A stretch of DNA of 64,000 nucleotides, from contig NZ_CANMAH010000002.1 of the NCBI RefSeq assembly GCF_947495825.1, forward strand, positions 62,001-126,000, written 5' to 3'. Positions within the stretch are counted from its first letter, which is position 1; every line of letters starts with the position of its first letter. The position numbers and the translations under genes were made by a program. Under the pieces are notes generated by a model. It worked only from the letters and a program-made list of their open reading frames with translations, had not been told where the DNA came from and searched no databases. Below are positions 29,823-38,443 of this stretch, piece by piece. Source of the DNA: an uncultured Psychrobacter sp. (GTDB lineage: Bacteria; Pseudomonadota; Gammaproteobacteria; Pseudomonadales; Moraxellaceae).

Positions 29823-30629
29823 CTACAAGCGCACGCGTGAGCCGTTACTTAGTAAGCGATAAGCAATAATATAAAATATTGCACAGAATACAAAAATAGC
29901 AGCCATCGAATACCAGACATTCACATCAGAATATCCCAAAATACCGTAGCGGAACGAGTTCACCATATAGACAATGGGATTTAATAACGAGACGTTTTGC
30001 CAAAACGGTGACAAATTTTCCATCGAATAAAACACGCCGCCAAGATAAGTAAGCGGTGTCAGTACAAAGCTTGGAATGATAGAGATATCATCAAACGAGC
30101 GCGCAAATACGGCATTGATAAAGCCGCCAAGAGAAAACAAGATAGATGTGCCTAATACCGTAAATACTGTAACAAATAAATGCTCAATACCAAGATCGGT
30201 AAAAAATAGCGCTACTATTGAGACAATAATCCCGATTGCCAATCCGCGAAAGATACCCCCGCTAATATAACCCATCAAAATAGCATGCTTGGACACTGGT
30301 GAAACGAGTAGTTCTTCGATACTGGCCGTAAATTTGGCACTAAAAAAGCTTGAGACAACATTAGAGTAGCTGTTGGTAATAATCGACATCATAATCAAGC
30401 CAGGGACGATAAATTGCATGTACGGCACACCGCCCATCTCCCCCACACGTGAGCCAATCATCTTACCAAAAATGACAAAATATAGGCTCATCGTGATGAC
30501 TGGCGGCAGCAATGTCTGAGGCCAAATTCGCAAAATGCGGCGTACCTCTTTCAACCAAATGGTACGAAAAGAGATCCACTTTTTGCTCCATGACATTGTT
30601 CTATTATGATCTAAGGCTCCTTGACTCAT
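29823..30629 (-). CDS. yadH: ABC-2 type transport permease, YadH-like
   Basis: Membrane half of a two-gene ABC exporter. The 268 residues contain six predicted helices and closely follow E. coli YadH in order and wording: RIWPQTLLPPVITMSLYFVIFGKMIGSR, YMQFIVPGLIMMSIITNSYSN, ANTRVIFARSFDDIS-like loop, and FVLTPLTYLGGVFYSMENLSPFWQ. The start codon overlaps the end of the ATPase gene by four bases (ATGA), typical of coupled translation. The transported substrate is unknown for YadGH, although efflux of hydrophobic compounds or envelope material is generally supposed. It carries about 12 more N-terminal residues than E. coli YadH. Confidence 0.88.
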   Translation of the reverse strand: MSQGALDHNRTMSWSKKWISFRTIWLKEVRRILRIWPQTLLPPVITMSLYFVIFGKMIGSRVGEMGGVPYMQFIVPGLIMMSIITNSYSNVVSSFFSAKFTASIEELLVSPVSKHAILMGYISGGIFRGLAIGIIVSIVALFFTDLGIEHLFVTVFTVLGTSILFSLGGFINAVFARSFDDISIIPSFVLTPLTYLGGVFYSMENLSPFWQNVSLLNPIVYMVNSFRYGILGYSDVNVWYSMAAIFVFCAIFYIIAYRLLSNGSRVRL

Positions 30630-31588
30630 AACCCTGCCTCCTTCATGCTATCTGCACTCTGAATATTTTTGTCAACTAAACGCATGAATAACTCTTCTAA
30701 GCGATTGGCTTTAGTACGCATACTAGCGACAGTGACGCCTTGGTCTGACAACTGACGAAAGACACCGTTTAGTGACTCACCTTCGGTCAGCGTAACTTCA
30801 AGTGTCTGATTATCAGGTTGTGTTACACCTGTTACCTCAGTTAATTTTAATTCACGAGTAAGGGGCGTATCTAAATCAAACACAAAGGTTTCAACTGACA
30901 ACTGCGCTAGTAAGTTTTTCATTTCTGTATTAATACGAATTTCACCATGATCTAAGATGGCAATACGCTTACACAACTGTTCAGCTTCTTCGAGATAATG
31001 CGTGGTCAAAATGATGGTCGTGTTTTCTTCAACATTGATCTGCTGCATAAACTCCCACATAGAGCGGCGCAGCTCGATATCTACCCCAGCGGTTGGCTCA
31101 TCAAGAATCAGCAGTTTTGGTTTATGAATCAACGCGCGTGCAATCATCAAACGACGCTTCATACCACCTGATAGCTCACGTGACTTATTGTCGCGCTTAT
31201 CCCATAAGCCAAGTGCCGTCAGCAATCGTTTTGCCCGTGGTCTTGCTTCTTTAGCTGGAATACCAAAATAACCGGCCTGAGTAATCAAAATGTCTTGTAC
31301 TTTTTCAAACTGATTAAAATTGAACTCTTGCGGTACTACGCCAAGATATTGTTTGGCAACTGAAGGATTGGTTAATAGATCCGTACCAAAAATATTGACG
31401 CTACCAGTTGTAGGTTTAAATAGTGAGCTAATAATGCCAATCATCGTTGACTTGCCAGCACCATTTGGGCCAAGCAAAGCAAAGAATCCGCCTTGTGGCA
31501 CCGTTAGGCTGACATCTTTTAGCGCCGAAAACCCATTATCATAGGTTTTGGATAGATTTTGGATAGAAAGCGCTGGTACCTCAGACAT
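30626..31588 (-). CDS. yadG: ABC transporter ATP-binding protein, YadG-like
   Basis: ATPase half of the YadGH-type exporter. Walker A GPNGAGKST is at residues 40-48, the Q-loop in GVVPQEFNFNQFEKVQ, the signature LSGGMKRRLMIARAL near 139, Walker B LLILDEPTAGVD near 158 and the switch His in LTTHYLEEAEQL. Similarity to E. coli YadG extends through the C-terminal region (SDQGVTVASMRTKANRLEELFMRLV), well beyond the generic ATPase core, which supports orthology. At 320 residues it is slightly longer than E. coli YadG (308). It is the first gene of the pair. Confidence 0.88.
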   Translation of the reverse strand: MSEVPALSIQNLSKTYDNGFSALKDVSLTVPQGGFFALLGPNGAGKSTMIGIISSLFKPTTGSVNIFGTDLLTNPSVAKQYLGVVPQEFNFNQFEKVQDILITQAGYFGIPAKEARPRAKRLLTALGLWDKRDNKSRELSGGMKRRLMIARALIHKPKLLILDEPTAGVDIELRRSMWEFMQQINVEENTTIILTTHYLEEAEQLCKRIAILDHGEIRINTEMKNLLAQLSVETFVFDLDTPLTRELKLTEVTGVTQPDNQTLEVTLTEGESLNGVFRQLSDQGVTVASMRTKANRLEELFMRLVDKNIQSADSMKEAGL

Positions 31589-31709
31589 GAATACCTCTTT
31601 ATAAATTTATAAAATAAATGTTGTAATGCCTTGATGTGAGGTTGCTATAGATGGATTTCAACTTTAGCAATATATAACGACACTATTGATTTCATCAATC
31701 ATTAATCAT

Positions 31710-31745
31710 AAAAAAACGTCTATCTCAATCATCGAAATAGACGTC
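31710..31745 (-). terminator. Terminator after the cytochrome c gene
   Basis: On the minus strand GACGTCTATTTCG and a near-complementary GAGATAGACGT form a stem followed by a run of seven T. It lies about 80 bases after the cytochrome stop codon. Confidence 0.8.
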
Positions 31746-31825
31746 TTATGATCACACATAACATGTATCAAAACAGTAGTTACAGAGCTACTCTCTACAG
31801 CATAACCCTATCTTTTCTTTGTAGA

Positions 31826-32503
31826 CTAGCTTGCTTCATCAATCATATAATCTACAGCGTTTTGGACTTCTTCATCAGGAATATTAGCACCGCCTTTTGC
31901 TGGCATAGCATTAAAGCCATTGATAGCATGCGTATATAACGTGTCTGAACCTTTTGCTATACGTGGTCCCCAAGCACCTGCATCACCCAGCATAGGTGAA
32001 CCAAGCAACCCTGAAGCATGGCAAGTCTGACATACTGCATTATATACCGCTTTACCGTCACGAGGGCCATCACCAGCTGCTGGGCCGGCAGCACGCGCTG
32101 TCACATCACAAACTTCATCATCTTCAAAACAGACTTTAGCAACTGGTTGAATGCGAGCTATCAGATTAGGATATAGCGCAATAAGCTTTTGCACTTGCGG
32201 TGTATCCTCGGGAATTGGCTCTTCGTTAGTTACCGGAGCCGCTTGCGCTGTTTCTTCTGTTGCCGCTTCTTCTGTCGTAGCGTCCGCAGGCAAAGCCCCG
32301 TCGACAGAAGCCGTATCACTTGTCGTATCAGCGGCAGCTTTTGGTTCATCGCCTAGCTGTTGAGGAACATTGTCAACCACTTCTTGTGCTTCTGTTACAT
32401 CAGATATAGTTACAGGTGTATCTGCAATATCTTCGGCTTGGCTCACTGCGATACTAGCGATTCCTAGAATGGCAGCTGCCGATAACATAACTACTTTTCT
32501 CAT
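31826..32503 (-). CDS. Periplasmic c-type cytochrome, c5-like
   Basis: Exported monohaem cytochrome c. The signal peptide MRKVVMLSAAAILGIASIAVSQA is likely cleaved after residue 23. Residues 24-125 are a long acidic and Ala/Thr/Glu-rich region of low complexity. The haem domain at the C-terminus has CQTCH at 158-162 (Cys158, Cys161, His162) and a probable axial ligand Met200 in NAMPAKGG, with the PDEEVQNAVDYMID helix characteristic of cytochrome c5-type proteins. It probably shuttles electrons to a terminal oxidase or denitrification enzyme, but no partner gene is adjacent. The long acidic spacer may be a tether or lectin-like coat. Confidence 0.85.
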   Translation of the reverse strand: MRKVVMLSAAAILGIASIAVSQAEDIADTPVTISDVTEAQEVVDNVPQQLGDEPKAAADTTSDTASVDGALPADATTEEAATEETAQAAPVTNEEPIPEDTPQVQKLIALYPNLIARIQPVAKVCFEDDEVCDVTARAAGPAAGDGPRDGKAVYNAVCQTCHASGLLGSPMLGDAGAWGPRIAKGSDTLYTHAINGFNAMPAKGGANIPDEEVQNAVDYMIDEAS

Positions 32504-32875
32504 TCGTCACGTTCTCTTATTTACGTATACAAGCGCTGACACGACTTGGACTTTCTGTCTATCTTCTTTTGACAGTATCTAGTTATCAATAGCAAACAGC
32601 CATCCCAGATGCAAGCGTACTTGTAATCGGTGATTATGAATATGAATTTTCCCTAACATTATAAGGGAAAAGGTATGTAAATTGCCATGCCTGTTTACTG
32701 ACTATCTGAGTATTTATCAAATAATCCTAAGAGCTTGTTTCATTTATTGGCTTTGTCGCTTTTATTTGTTAGACTAAGCGGTCTTTATTTTTCGACGACT
32801 TATAATTTATACTTCAAGTCTGGTTTTTACATACAATGAGTTGATTCACTTTACGTAGCAGTCCACTCATCTTAT
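32504..32875. other. Divergent gap between cytochrome c gene and tRNA-Arg
   Basis: 372 bases without a supported gene. It must contain the promoter of the cytochrome gene (minus) and of tRNA-Arg (plus). A TATAAT occurs near 32800 but lies about 70 bases before the tRNA and has no good -35, so I do not assign it. Confidence 0.35.
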
Positions 32876-32952
32876 GCGCTCGTAGCTCAGTTGGATAGAG
32901 TATCGGTTTCCGAAGCCGAGGGTCGTGGGTTCGATTCCCGCCGAGCGCACCA
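32876..32952 (+). tRNA. tRNA-Arg, anticodon CCG
   Basis: A 77-base cloverleaf with encoded CCA. The acceptor stem GCGCTCG pairs with CGAGCGC. The D arm is AGCTCAGTTGGATAGAG, and the anticodon arm TCGGT-TTCCGAA-GCCGA gives anticodon CCG, which reads CGG arginine codons. The T arm CGTGGGTTCGATTCCCG is complete. No terminator-like hairpin was found in the following 100 bases. Confidence 0.95.
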
Positions 32953-33416
32953 ATCATCACATCCAATCTAATTTTCTAAATTTTATTTTATCTAGCCAAC
33001 TGATCTGTTCCGGCTTGACTGTAGTACTGTGCCTAACATTTTTGAAGACTCTCTCAACCAATACCTCTCCGTTCTCAGTCTAATTGTATCTTTTATAACT
33101 TCTAATACGCTTTTCTGATCAAGCTACTTCCCACAAAAACGTCTATCTTCGCCCTCTTTATGCAATGTTTACAAAAAAAACCTTTTTATTAAAAATAATA
33201 CTTACATTTTAAAAGCAACCTAAGTAATATTACTTCTTAAGGTATTTATGTAACTATATGTATCCAAACGAATATTGTAGCAATATTCTGGCAACTAAAT
33301 ATAATCTCAAATATAGAAATTTTATTTGGCCTGTTAATTGCATGTTTAAGGCAGGTTTGCGACGAACCTATAGTTTGTAACTTCTAATATTGTATGAGTT
33401 GAGTCTAGGAGACGTA
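32953..33416. other. AT-rich gap after tRNA-Arg, leader of the 27-residue gene
   Basis: 464 very AT-rich bases 3' of a tRNA gene. No repeat of the tRNA 3' end and no integrase was found. The last part serves as leader for the small gene at 33417. Confidence 0.35.
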
Positions 33417-33500
33417 ATGAGTGTATTTTATATGGCAGCATTATCAGTTGGGTCTGTATTTTGGGGAATGGTCATTGTTTGGTTAATGGCAACACGATAG
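33417..33500 (+). CDS. 27-residue single-helix membrane peptide, unknown
   Basis: A very short gene read directly from the sequence: ATG at 33417, TAG at 33498-33500, with a near-perfect ribosome binding site AGGAG (33407-33411) five bases before the ATG. The product begins MSVFYMAALSVGSVFW and ends VWLMATR: one continuous hydrophobic helix with a C-terminal Arg, so insertion in the inner membrane is expected. Size and layout resemble the small accessory subunits of respiratory oxidases or transporters (CydX-like in general form), but I see no sequence match and no oxidase genes nearby. It is followed by a convergent gene 22 bases on. Confidence 0.5.
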   Translation: MSVFYMAALSVGSVFWGMVIVWLMATR

Positions 33501-33522
33501 ATAGCTCGCCTATATATGGAAC

Positions 33523-33891
33523 TCAACATACTTCTTGCAAATCAGTACTGAGCTGCGCCCGACTCGGTACTCGATGATAATTGATAATAGGTACTTCTCC
33601 TAAGCGGCGTTGACCGACCGCTATACTATTATCTATGGTAATCATCGCAATCTTTTTATCCCCTTTGACGATTAGTAAATGCTTAGCTCTCCTACTTGTC
33701 TGGTAATTAGGAAAGTGCTTGTTAAGTAACATAGCCGTCTTTTGTAAGCTATCGTTTGATAAAGACTTTTTATCTGCTAGTGCGCGCGATTCGTTTTTAG
33801 AACTAGCTGTATTACTGCGTAAATGTGCTACAAGCCATAGTGCTACAATGACTGCTAGTAATATGACAAGCCACCAAATTCCGTCTATCAT
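33523..33891 (-). CDS. Small membrane-anchored protein, unknown function
   Basis: A 122-residue protein that I do not recognise. An N-terminal membrane helix (about residues 5-24, IWWLVILLAVIVALWLVAHL) is followed by a Ser/Asn/Lys linker and a small basic domain (about 50-122: LQKTAMLLNKHFPNYQTSRRAKHLLIVKGDKKIAMITID). That domain has an alternating strand and helix pattern faintly reminiscent of restriction-endonuclease-like folds. It diverges from the sirtuin gene, with the start codons only 35 bases apart, so the two share a compact promoter region. Confidence 0.6.
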   Translation of the reverse strand: MIDGIWWLVILLAVIVALWLVAHLRSNTASSKNESRALADKKSLSNDSLQKTAMLLNKHFPNYQTSRRAKHLLIVKGDKKIAMITIDNSIAVGQRRLGEVPIINYHRVPSRAQLSTDLQEVC

Positions 33892-33926
33892 AGAAAGATA
33901 TATCCATTATTGGCAAAGGTTAGGTC

Positions 33927-34730
33927 ATGGTAGCAGAATTATCACCAAAACTAATAGCAGAAGTGCAGCGAGCTGCTGAGTTATTAGCGGTTCAATCACG
34001 GATTTGTATTTTAACTGGTGCAGGTGTATCAGCAGAAAGCGGCATTCCAACTTTTCGTGACAAGCAAACTGGGCTTTGGGAGCAATATCGTGCCGAAGAT
34101 TTGGCAAGCCCCAATGCCTTTGCTCGGGACCCACGCTTGGTATGGTCATGGTATCAATGGCGCAGACAACTGGTCCATGACAAAAAACCCAATCCCGCTC
34201 ACCATACGCTTGCCCAGTGGCAACAAGATGCCATTGAAAATAAAAAGAGCTTTACGTTGATTACCCAAAATGTCGATGATTTACATGAACAAGCAGGCAG
34301 TATGACCACTCATCTTCATGGCCATCTGTGGCGTAATCGTTGTCATGATTGTGGTACGCCCTACCCGAATAAAGCAGAGACTTTAGATAGTAATAAGAAG
34401 TCTATTAATTTTGATGATAGCCTAATATCTTGCCAACAGTGCAGTGGTTATATCAGACCTGATATTGTCTGGTTTGGTGAAGCACTACCCGTACAAGCGT
34501 GGCAAACAGCTGAGAACGCTGCTGCCAGTTGCGATGTGTTCATCAGTATTGGTACATCAAGCTTGGTATACCCTGCAGCGGGTTTGGCACAATTGGCCCA
34601 GCAAAATGGCGCAAAAGTCATCGAGATAAACCCCAATCCAACCCCTAATACCATCGTCGATATTACCCTGGCTGCAAACGCTGGCGTAGTACTGCCTTTA
34701 TTGATGCAAAAAATGGCTGCGCTAACTTAA
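33927..34730 (+). CDS. cobB: NAD-dependent protein deacylase, sirtuin (CobB/SIRT5-like)
   Basis: Removes acyl groups from protein lysines using NAD+, giving nicotinamide and O-acyl-ADP-ribose. Landmarks: LTGAGVSAESGIPTFRD (29-45), the NAD-ribose motif TQNVDDLHEQAG (113-124) and the catalytic His131 in HLHGHL. A four-Cys zinc site is formed by Cys139 and Cys142 plus CxxC in SCQQCSG. Tyr76 and Arg79 form the YxxR pair that in SIRT5 and CobB selects succinyl- and malonyl-lysine, so desuccinylase activity is likely besides deacetylation. At 267 residues it is full length. AAAGG seven bases before the ATG supports the start. This is a metabolic sirtuin, unrelated in role to the SIR2 defence-type protein at 47-50 kb. 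Confidence 0.92.
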   Translation: MVAELSPKLIAEVQRAAELLAVQSRICILTGAGVSAESGIPTFRDKQTGLWEQYRAEDLASPNAFARDPRLVWSWYQWRRQLVHDKKPNPAHHTLAQWQQDAIENKKSFTLITQNVDDLHEQAGSMTTHLHGHLWRNRCHDCGTPYPNKAETLDSNKKSINFDDSLISCQQCSGYIRPDIVWFGEALPVQAWQTAENAAASCDVFISIGTSSLVYPAAGLAQLAQQNGAKVIEINPNPTPNTIVDITLAANAGVVLPLLMQKMAALT

Positions 34731-34839
34731 CTACTGTATAAAAGACAATGCCTGTACTTACCGACAAGACAAAGATGCAAAGTATTGATAATAGCCACAT
34801 GCTCTATAAGTGATTAAGTCTCTAACGCCTCCTAACCAG

Positions 34840-35838
34840 TTAGTGCAATGCGCGATCCACTTTAGCCAAGTATGCTTTTTTTAGGTCATCATCTATGAAT
34901 GATGATCTAAAAGAGTTTTTTACCAAAGTGACAATATCGTTTTCTGTTAGTGGCAAATTTTCGTGCAGGTTGATAAAGTTTTGGTTGATATAGCCTTTAA
35001 AGTAGGCTGGATCATCTGAGTTGACACTCACATTTAGGCCATAATCTAAAAGCTCTTTTATATTATGTGCTTTGTAGTCTTCAAACACCTTTAACTCAAT
35101 ATTTGAGTTTGGACAAACCGTAAGCGGTATTTGCTCTTTTTTTAGCCGCTGCATAAGCGCATCACTATGGATTGACTGTACGCCGTGGTCTATTCTATCG
35201 ATACCCAATAAATCTAAAGCTTCATTGATATAAGAAAAGTCGCCTTCTTCGCCTGCATGAGCGACCAATCTAAACCCAGCTTCTTTTGCCTTTTTAAATA
35301 CCTCTGTAAACTTTGATGGCGGGTTGCCAAGCTCTGAAGAGTCAAGACCAACGCCGATAATATCGTCCTTAAATGCCATGGCCTCGTCCAACGTATCAAA
35401 AGCATCTTGCTGTGACAAATGACGTAAAAAACACATGATAATTCCAGAAGTAATGCCGTACTGTTCTTTGGCATCAGCCAGCGCTTCTTTTATCCCAGTT
35501 ATCACTGTTTCAAAAGCAATACCTCTAGCAGTATGCGTCTGAGGGTCAAAAAATATTTCAGTATGAACAACATTGTCCGCCACGCACTTTAAAATATATT
35601 CCCAAGTCAAATCATAGAAGTCGTCTTTTGTGATAAGTACATTAGCACCAGCGTAATAAATATCCAAAAAGGTCTGTAGATTGGTAAAATTATAAGCGTT
35701 ACGTACGTCTTCTATATCTTTATAGTGAATATCTATGTTGTTTTTTTTGGCCAGTCTAAACATAAGCTCAGGCTCTAACGAACCTTCGATATGTAAATGC
35801 AGCTCAGCTTTTGGTAATTTTTTTATCAGATCGATCAT
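34840..35838 (-). CDS. Adenine deaminase or adenosine deaminase (amidohydrolase)
   Basis: Zinc-dependent purine deaminase of the adenosine deaminase family. The metal site is His14 and His16 in AELHLHIEGS, a later His in RLVAHAGEEGD and Asp in VNSDDPAYF; the catalytic Glu lies in HAGEEGD. Detailed wording (LPKAELHLHIEGSLEPELMF, FLDIYYAGANVLITKDDFYDLTW, DPQTHTARGI, VGLDSSELGNPPSKF) is much closer to the Pseudomonas PA0148-type subgroup than to true adenosine deaminases, and PA0148 acts on adenine. I therefore favour adenine deaminase (adenine to hypoxanthine, purine salvage). It appears to be a single gene. Confidence 0.88.
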   Translation of the reverse strand: MIDLIKKLPKAELHLHIEGSLEPELMFRLAKKNNIDIHYKDIEDVRNAYNFTNLQTFLDIYYAGANVLITKDDFYDLTWEYILKCVADNVVHTEIFFDPQTHTARGIAFETVITGIKEALADAKEQYGITSGIIMCFLRHLSQQDAFDTLDEAMAFKDDIIGVGLDSSELGNPPSKFTEVFKKAKEAGFRLVAHAGEEGDFSYINEALDLLGIDRIDHGVQSIHSDALMQRLKKEQIPLTVCPNSNIELKVFEDYKAHNIKELLDYGLNVSVNSDDPAYFKGYINQNFINLHENLPLTENDIVTLVKNSFRSSFIDDDLKKAYLAKVDRALH

Positions 35839-35882
35839 AATATGCCCTTATCTTTAATTACCTATCTATAATTTTGTAGACA

Positions 35883-36413
35883 CTACTTTAAAAAGACTAC
35901 TGAATCAGACAGCTCATTACCCGCTGGATCACGCTCTAAATGGTAATATTGACGCAGCAGTTGTCCTATCTCATCTAATAGATCACTTAAGCTTTCTTCT
36001 GGTTTTTTGTTAGCAATACCAGTCACCGCTTTATCACACATCGCACGCCATACTGTGGGACTGACATGAGCACTAATACCGCGATCTGCGATAATCTCTA
36101 ACTTATGTTCGCAGATATTGACATAGACCAAAACACCCGTGTTTTCTTCAGTATCCCACACACGGTATTCGCTAAACAAATCAATAGCACGCTCACGGCA
36201 GTTAGTATTATAAGCTTCTGGGATAGGCAAATGGTTTTCTATAACCAAAAAAACCTCACCGCGATGACCTTGCTCCGCTTCTGTCACCTTTGCTGTCAGG
36301 CGGGCCTTAACCTCTGCTGTTAGCCATTTGCTATTTAGCATCGGAACAAACAAGACTTGACGCCACCAGCGAGCAAAACTTGCCTCTGATGAAGGTAAGT
36401 TGTTTTGTGCCAT
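35883..36413 (-). CDS. TPM domain protein (soluble, short form)
   Basis: A 176-residue protein made essentially of one TPM domain (about residues 25-150), without signal peptide or membrane helix. It shows the family pattern RLTAKVTEAEQGHRGEVFLVIENHLP, then VWDTEENTGVLVYVNICEHKLEIIADRGIS. TPM domains occur in thylakoid and bacterial envelope proteins, and some have acid-phosphatase-like activity or act in membrane-protein quality control. It is the last gene of the lemA-TPM-TPM cluster, a common bacterial arrangement in which the function is still unclear. Confidence 0.85.
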   Translation of the reverse strand: MAQNNLPSSEASFARWWRQVLFVPMLNSKWLTAEVKARLTAKVTEAEQGHRGEVFLVIENHLPIPEAYNTNCRERAIDLFSEYRVWDTEENTGVLVYVNICEHKLEIIADRGISAHVSPTVWRAMCDKAVTGIANKKPEESLSDLLDEIGQLLRQYYHLERDPAGNELSDSVVFLK

Positions 36414-36529
36414 AATTTTTCCTCAAGTAGGCGATTGCTCATTGTCATCTAATACATCATCAAACAAATTATAAAAGCAACGTTCTTAATATTTAGTTCT
36501 ACAAATCGATTTTTAAGATGTTAGTCGGC

Positions 36530-37696
36530 TTACCAAGATCCACCAGCACCGCCGCCGCCGAAGCCGCCGCCACCACCGCCGAAGCCGCCGCCACCAAAAC
36601 CACCGCCGCCAAAGCCGCCACCACTGCCACCGCCAAGTCCAGGTAAGAAAATCAAACCGCCGCCGCCGCGTCCACCGCCACCTGAACCTCTAGCGATTAA
36701 GAACATCCAGATAAAGATGGCCATAATAACAGTCATAAAGAATCCGCCGCCCAAAGCTAAAGAGCCGGCAAAGAAACCACCAGCCGTCAGGATAGAACCA
36801 AATACTCGTCCAAAAATACTAGTGATAAACTTACCAAAAATCATCGCCATGATGAACAAAAAGACAGGAGTTGATGGCTCATCTGAACTTTGCTGAGCAG
36901 CACGTTCTGCAGCTTGAGCATCAGCGCGAGCCAGCACTTCAGGGTCAGCATTGAGTCGAGCCTCAAGCGCACTAACACCTGCTAATAACCCAGACCCATA
37001 GTTGTTTTGCTTAAATAGTGGCGTAATGTCCTCACGGATAATACGATTGACCGCAGCATCCGGCAACACGCCTTCTAACCCATAGCCAGTTAAGATATAC
37101 ATATCACGATCATTGACTGCTACTACAATCAATAAACCGTCATCCGTGTCCTCTTCTCCAAGCTCCCACTTATTGGCAATCTGTAAGGCATAATCAAATA
37201 TCGGCAAGCCATTTGTGCTAGGCACAATGACGACTGCTGCTTGGGCTAGACCTTGCTGATAGATGTTTCTAAGTTGGGTCTCTAAACGCTGCTTTTCTTG
37301 TGGGTTTAGTATATTTGCTTGATCGACGACCGGTTGGTTTAATATAAGTTTATCAGCATCAACACTAGCCGCATCAGATTGTATCGGTGGCTGGGCAGTG
37401 CTCTGAGACGGTGCTACCGCTTCATCACTGGCGGCATTTGGATTGATAGCATCATTGCCAAGTATCGCACCCCCAACAGCATCGTTGCCAAGTACCGCAT
37501 CATTGATAGCTTCATTCGCCTCGCCAGCTTTAGCAATCGCCACTAGCTCCTCAACGCTACGGCTCTGCATCTGCGCATCAGTAGCGTTCTCAGTTGTCGC
37601 AGCACTAGCATCATCTGGCGCAGCATACAGCAACGTCGTACTGCTCGCGCTGAGTGTCAATAGTAATGCCGAGACGATTGCTTTTGAATTCTTCAT
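36530..37696 (-). CDS. TPM domain membrane protein with glycine-rich tail
   Basis: A 388-residue exported membrane protein. It has a signal peptide (about 1-26, ending LLYAA), an acidic low-complexity spacer (27-120), a TPM domain (about 123-255: LILNQPVVDQANILNPQEKQRLE, LLIVVAVNDRDMYILTGYGLEGVLPDAAVNRI), two or three membrane helices (about 275-345), and a C-terminal tail of about 40 residues, mostly Gly with Phe (GGGFGGGG repeats) ending GSW. The tail is a regular feature of YgcG-type TPM proteins. It lies between lemA and the short TPM gene on the same strand. Confidence 0.88.
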   Translation of the reverse strand: MKNSKAIVSALLLTLSASSTTLLYAAPDDASAATTENATDAQMQSRSVEELVAIAKAGEANEAINDAVLGNDAVGGAILGNDAINPNAASDEAVAPSQSTAQPPIQSDAASVDADKLILNQPVVDQANILNPQEKQRLETQLRNIYQQGLAQAAVVIVPSTNGLPIFDYALQIANKWELGEEDTDDGLLIVVAVNDRDMYILTGYGLEGVLPDAAVNRIIREDITPLFKQNNYGSGLLAGVSALEARLNADPEVLARADAQAAERAAQQSSDEPSTPVFLFIMAMIFGKFITSIFGRVFGSILTAGGFFAGSLALGGGFFMTVIMAIFIWMFLIARGSGGGGRGGGGLIFLPGLGGGSGGGFGGGGFGGGGFGGGGGGFGGGGAGGSW

Positions 37697-37813
37697 CTAA
37701 TCTATACCACCTTTAGTGACATGCTTGCTGAACGAAATTATGACTTACTATAAATAGGCATGTACTCTTTTTCACACCTTTAGCCGCTTTATTTTAACAA
37801 TAAAAAGCCAATC

Positions 37814-38443
37814 TTATTGAGCAGTAGCTTCATCATCACCAAAGTCGACAGTAGGAGCGGTCGAGATCTCGTCTTCATTAGCAACGGTAAAGTTCGGCTT
37901 GGTATCCATACCGAACACCTTGGCTGTGATATTAGTTGGGAACTGACGTACCGTGGTGTTATAGCCTTGGACTTCTTGAATATAACGATTACGGGCTACT
38001 GTAATACGGTTTTCAGTACCTTCTAGCTGTGCTTGCAGATCTTGAAACAAAGCATCGGATTTGAGCTCAGGATAACGTTCAGATACCGCCATCAGACGTG
38101 ACAACGCACCTCCCATTTGAGCTTGGGCTTCAGCATAACGTTCCATTGCTTGTGGGTCGTTCAGCACTTCTGGCGTTATATTAATGCTACCTGCACGCGA
38201 ACGCGCTTCTGCTACCTGAGTGAAGACTTCTTGCTCTTGATCTGCATATTGTTGTACAACTTTTACTAAGTTTGGCACTAAGTCCGAACGGCGCTGATAC
38301 TGGTTGACTACTTCTGACCAAGCCGCTGTGACTTGCTCATCTTGCGATTGTAAATTGTTATAACCACAGCCTGTTAAGCCAACGGTTGATGTCGCCAATA
38401 CTGCTGATAACAACATAGGTTTTACGATAGATTTACGCGTCAT
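37814..38443 (-). CDS. lemA: LemA family lipoprotein
   Basis: A 209-residue LemA protein. The N-terminus MTRKSIVKPMLLSAVLATSTVGLTGC has a lipobox with Cys26, and a coiled helical core follows (DEQVTAAWSEVVNQYQRRSDLVPNLVKVVQQYADQE, RLMAVSERYPELKSDALFQDLQAQLEGTENRI). LemA proteins usually have an N-terminal membrane helix and are paired with TPM proteins, as here. The cellular role is not established. AGGAG-type ribosome binding sequence precedes the ATG. It is the first gene of the cluster; the promoter must lie in the large gap to the right. Confidence 0.92.
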   Translation of the reverse strand: MTRKSIVKPMLLSAVLATSTVGLTGCGYNNLQSQDEQVTAAWSEVVNQYQRRSDLVPNLVKVVQQYADQEQEVFTQVAEARSRAGSINITPEVLNDPQAMERYAEAQAQMGGALSRLMAVSERYPELKSDALFQDLQAQLEGTENRITVARNRYIQEVQGYNTTVRQFPTNITAKVFGMDTKPNFTVANEDEISTAPTVDFGDDEATAQ

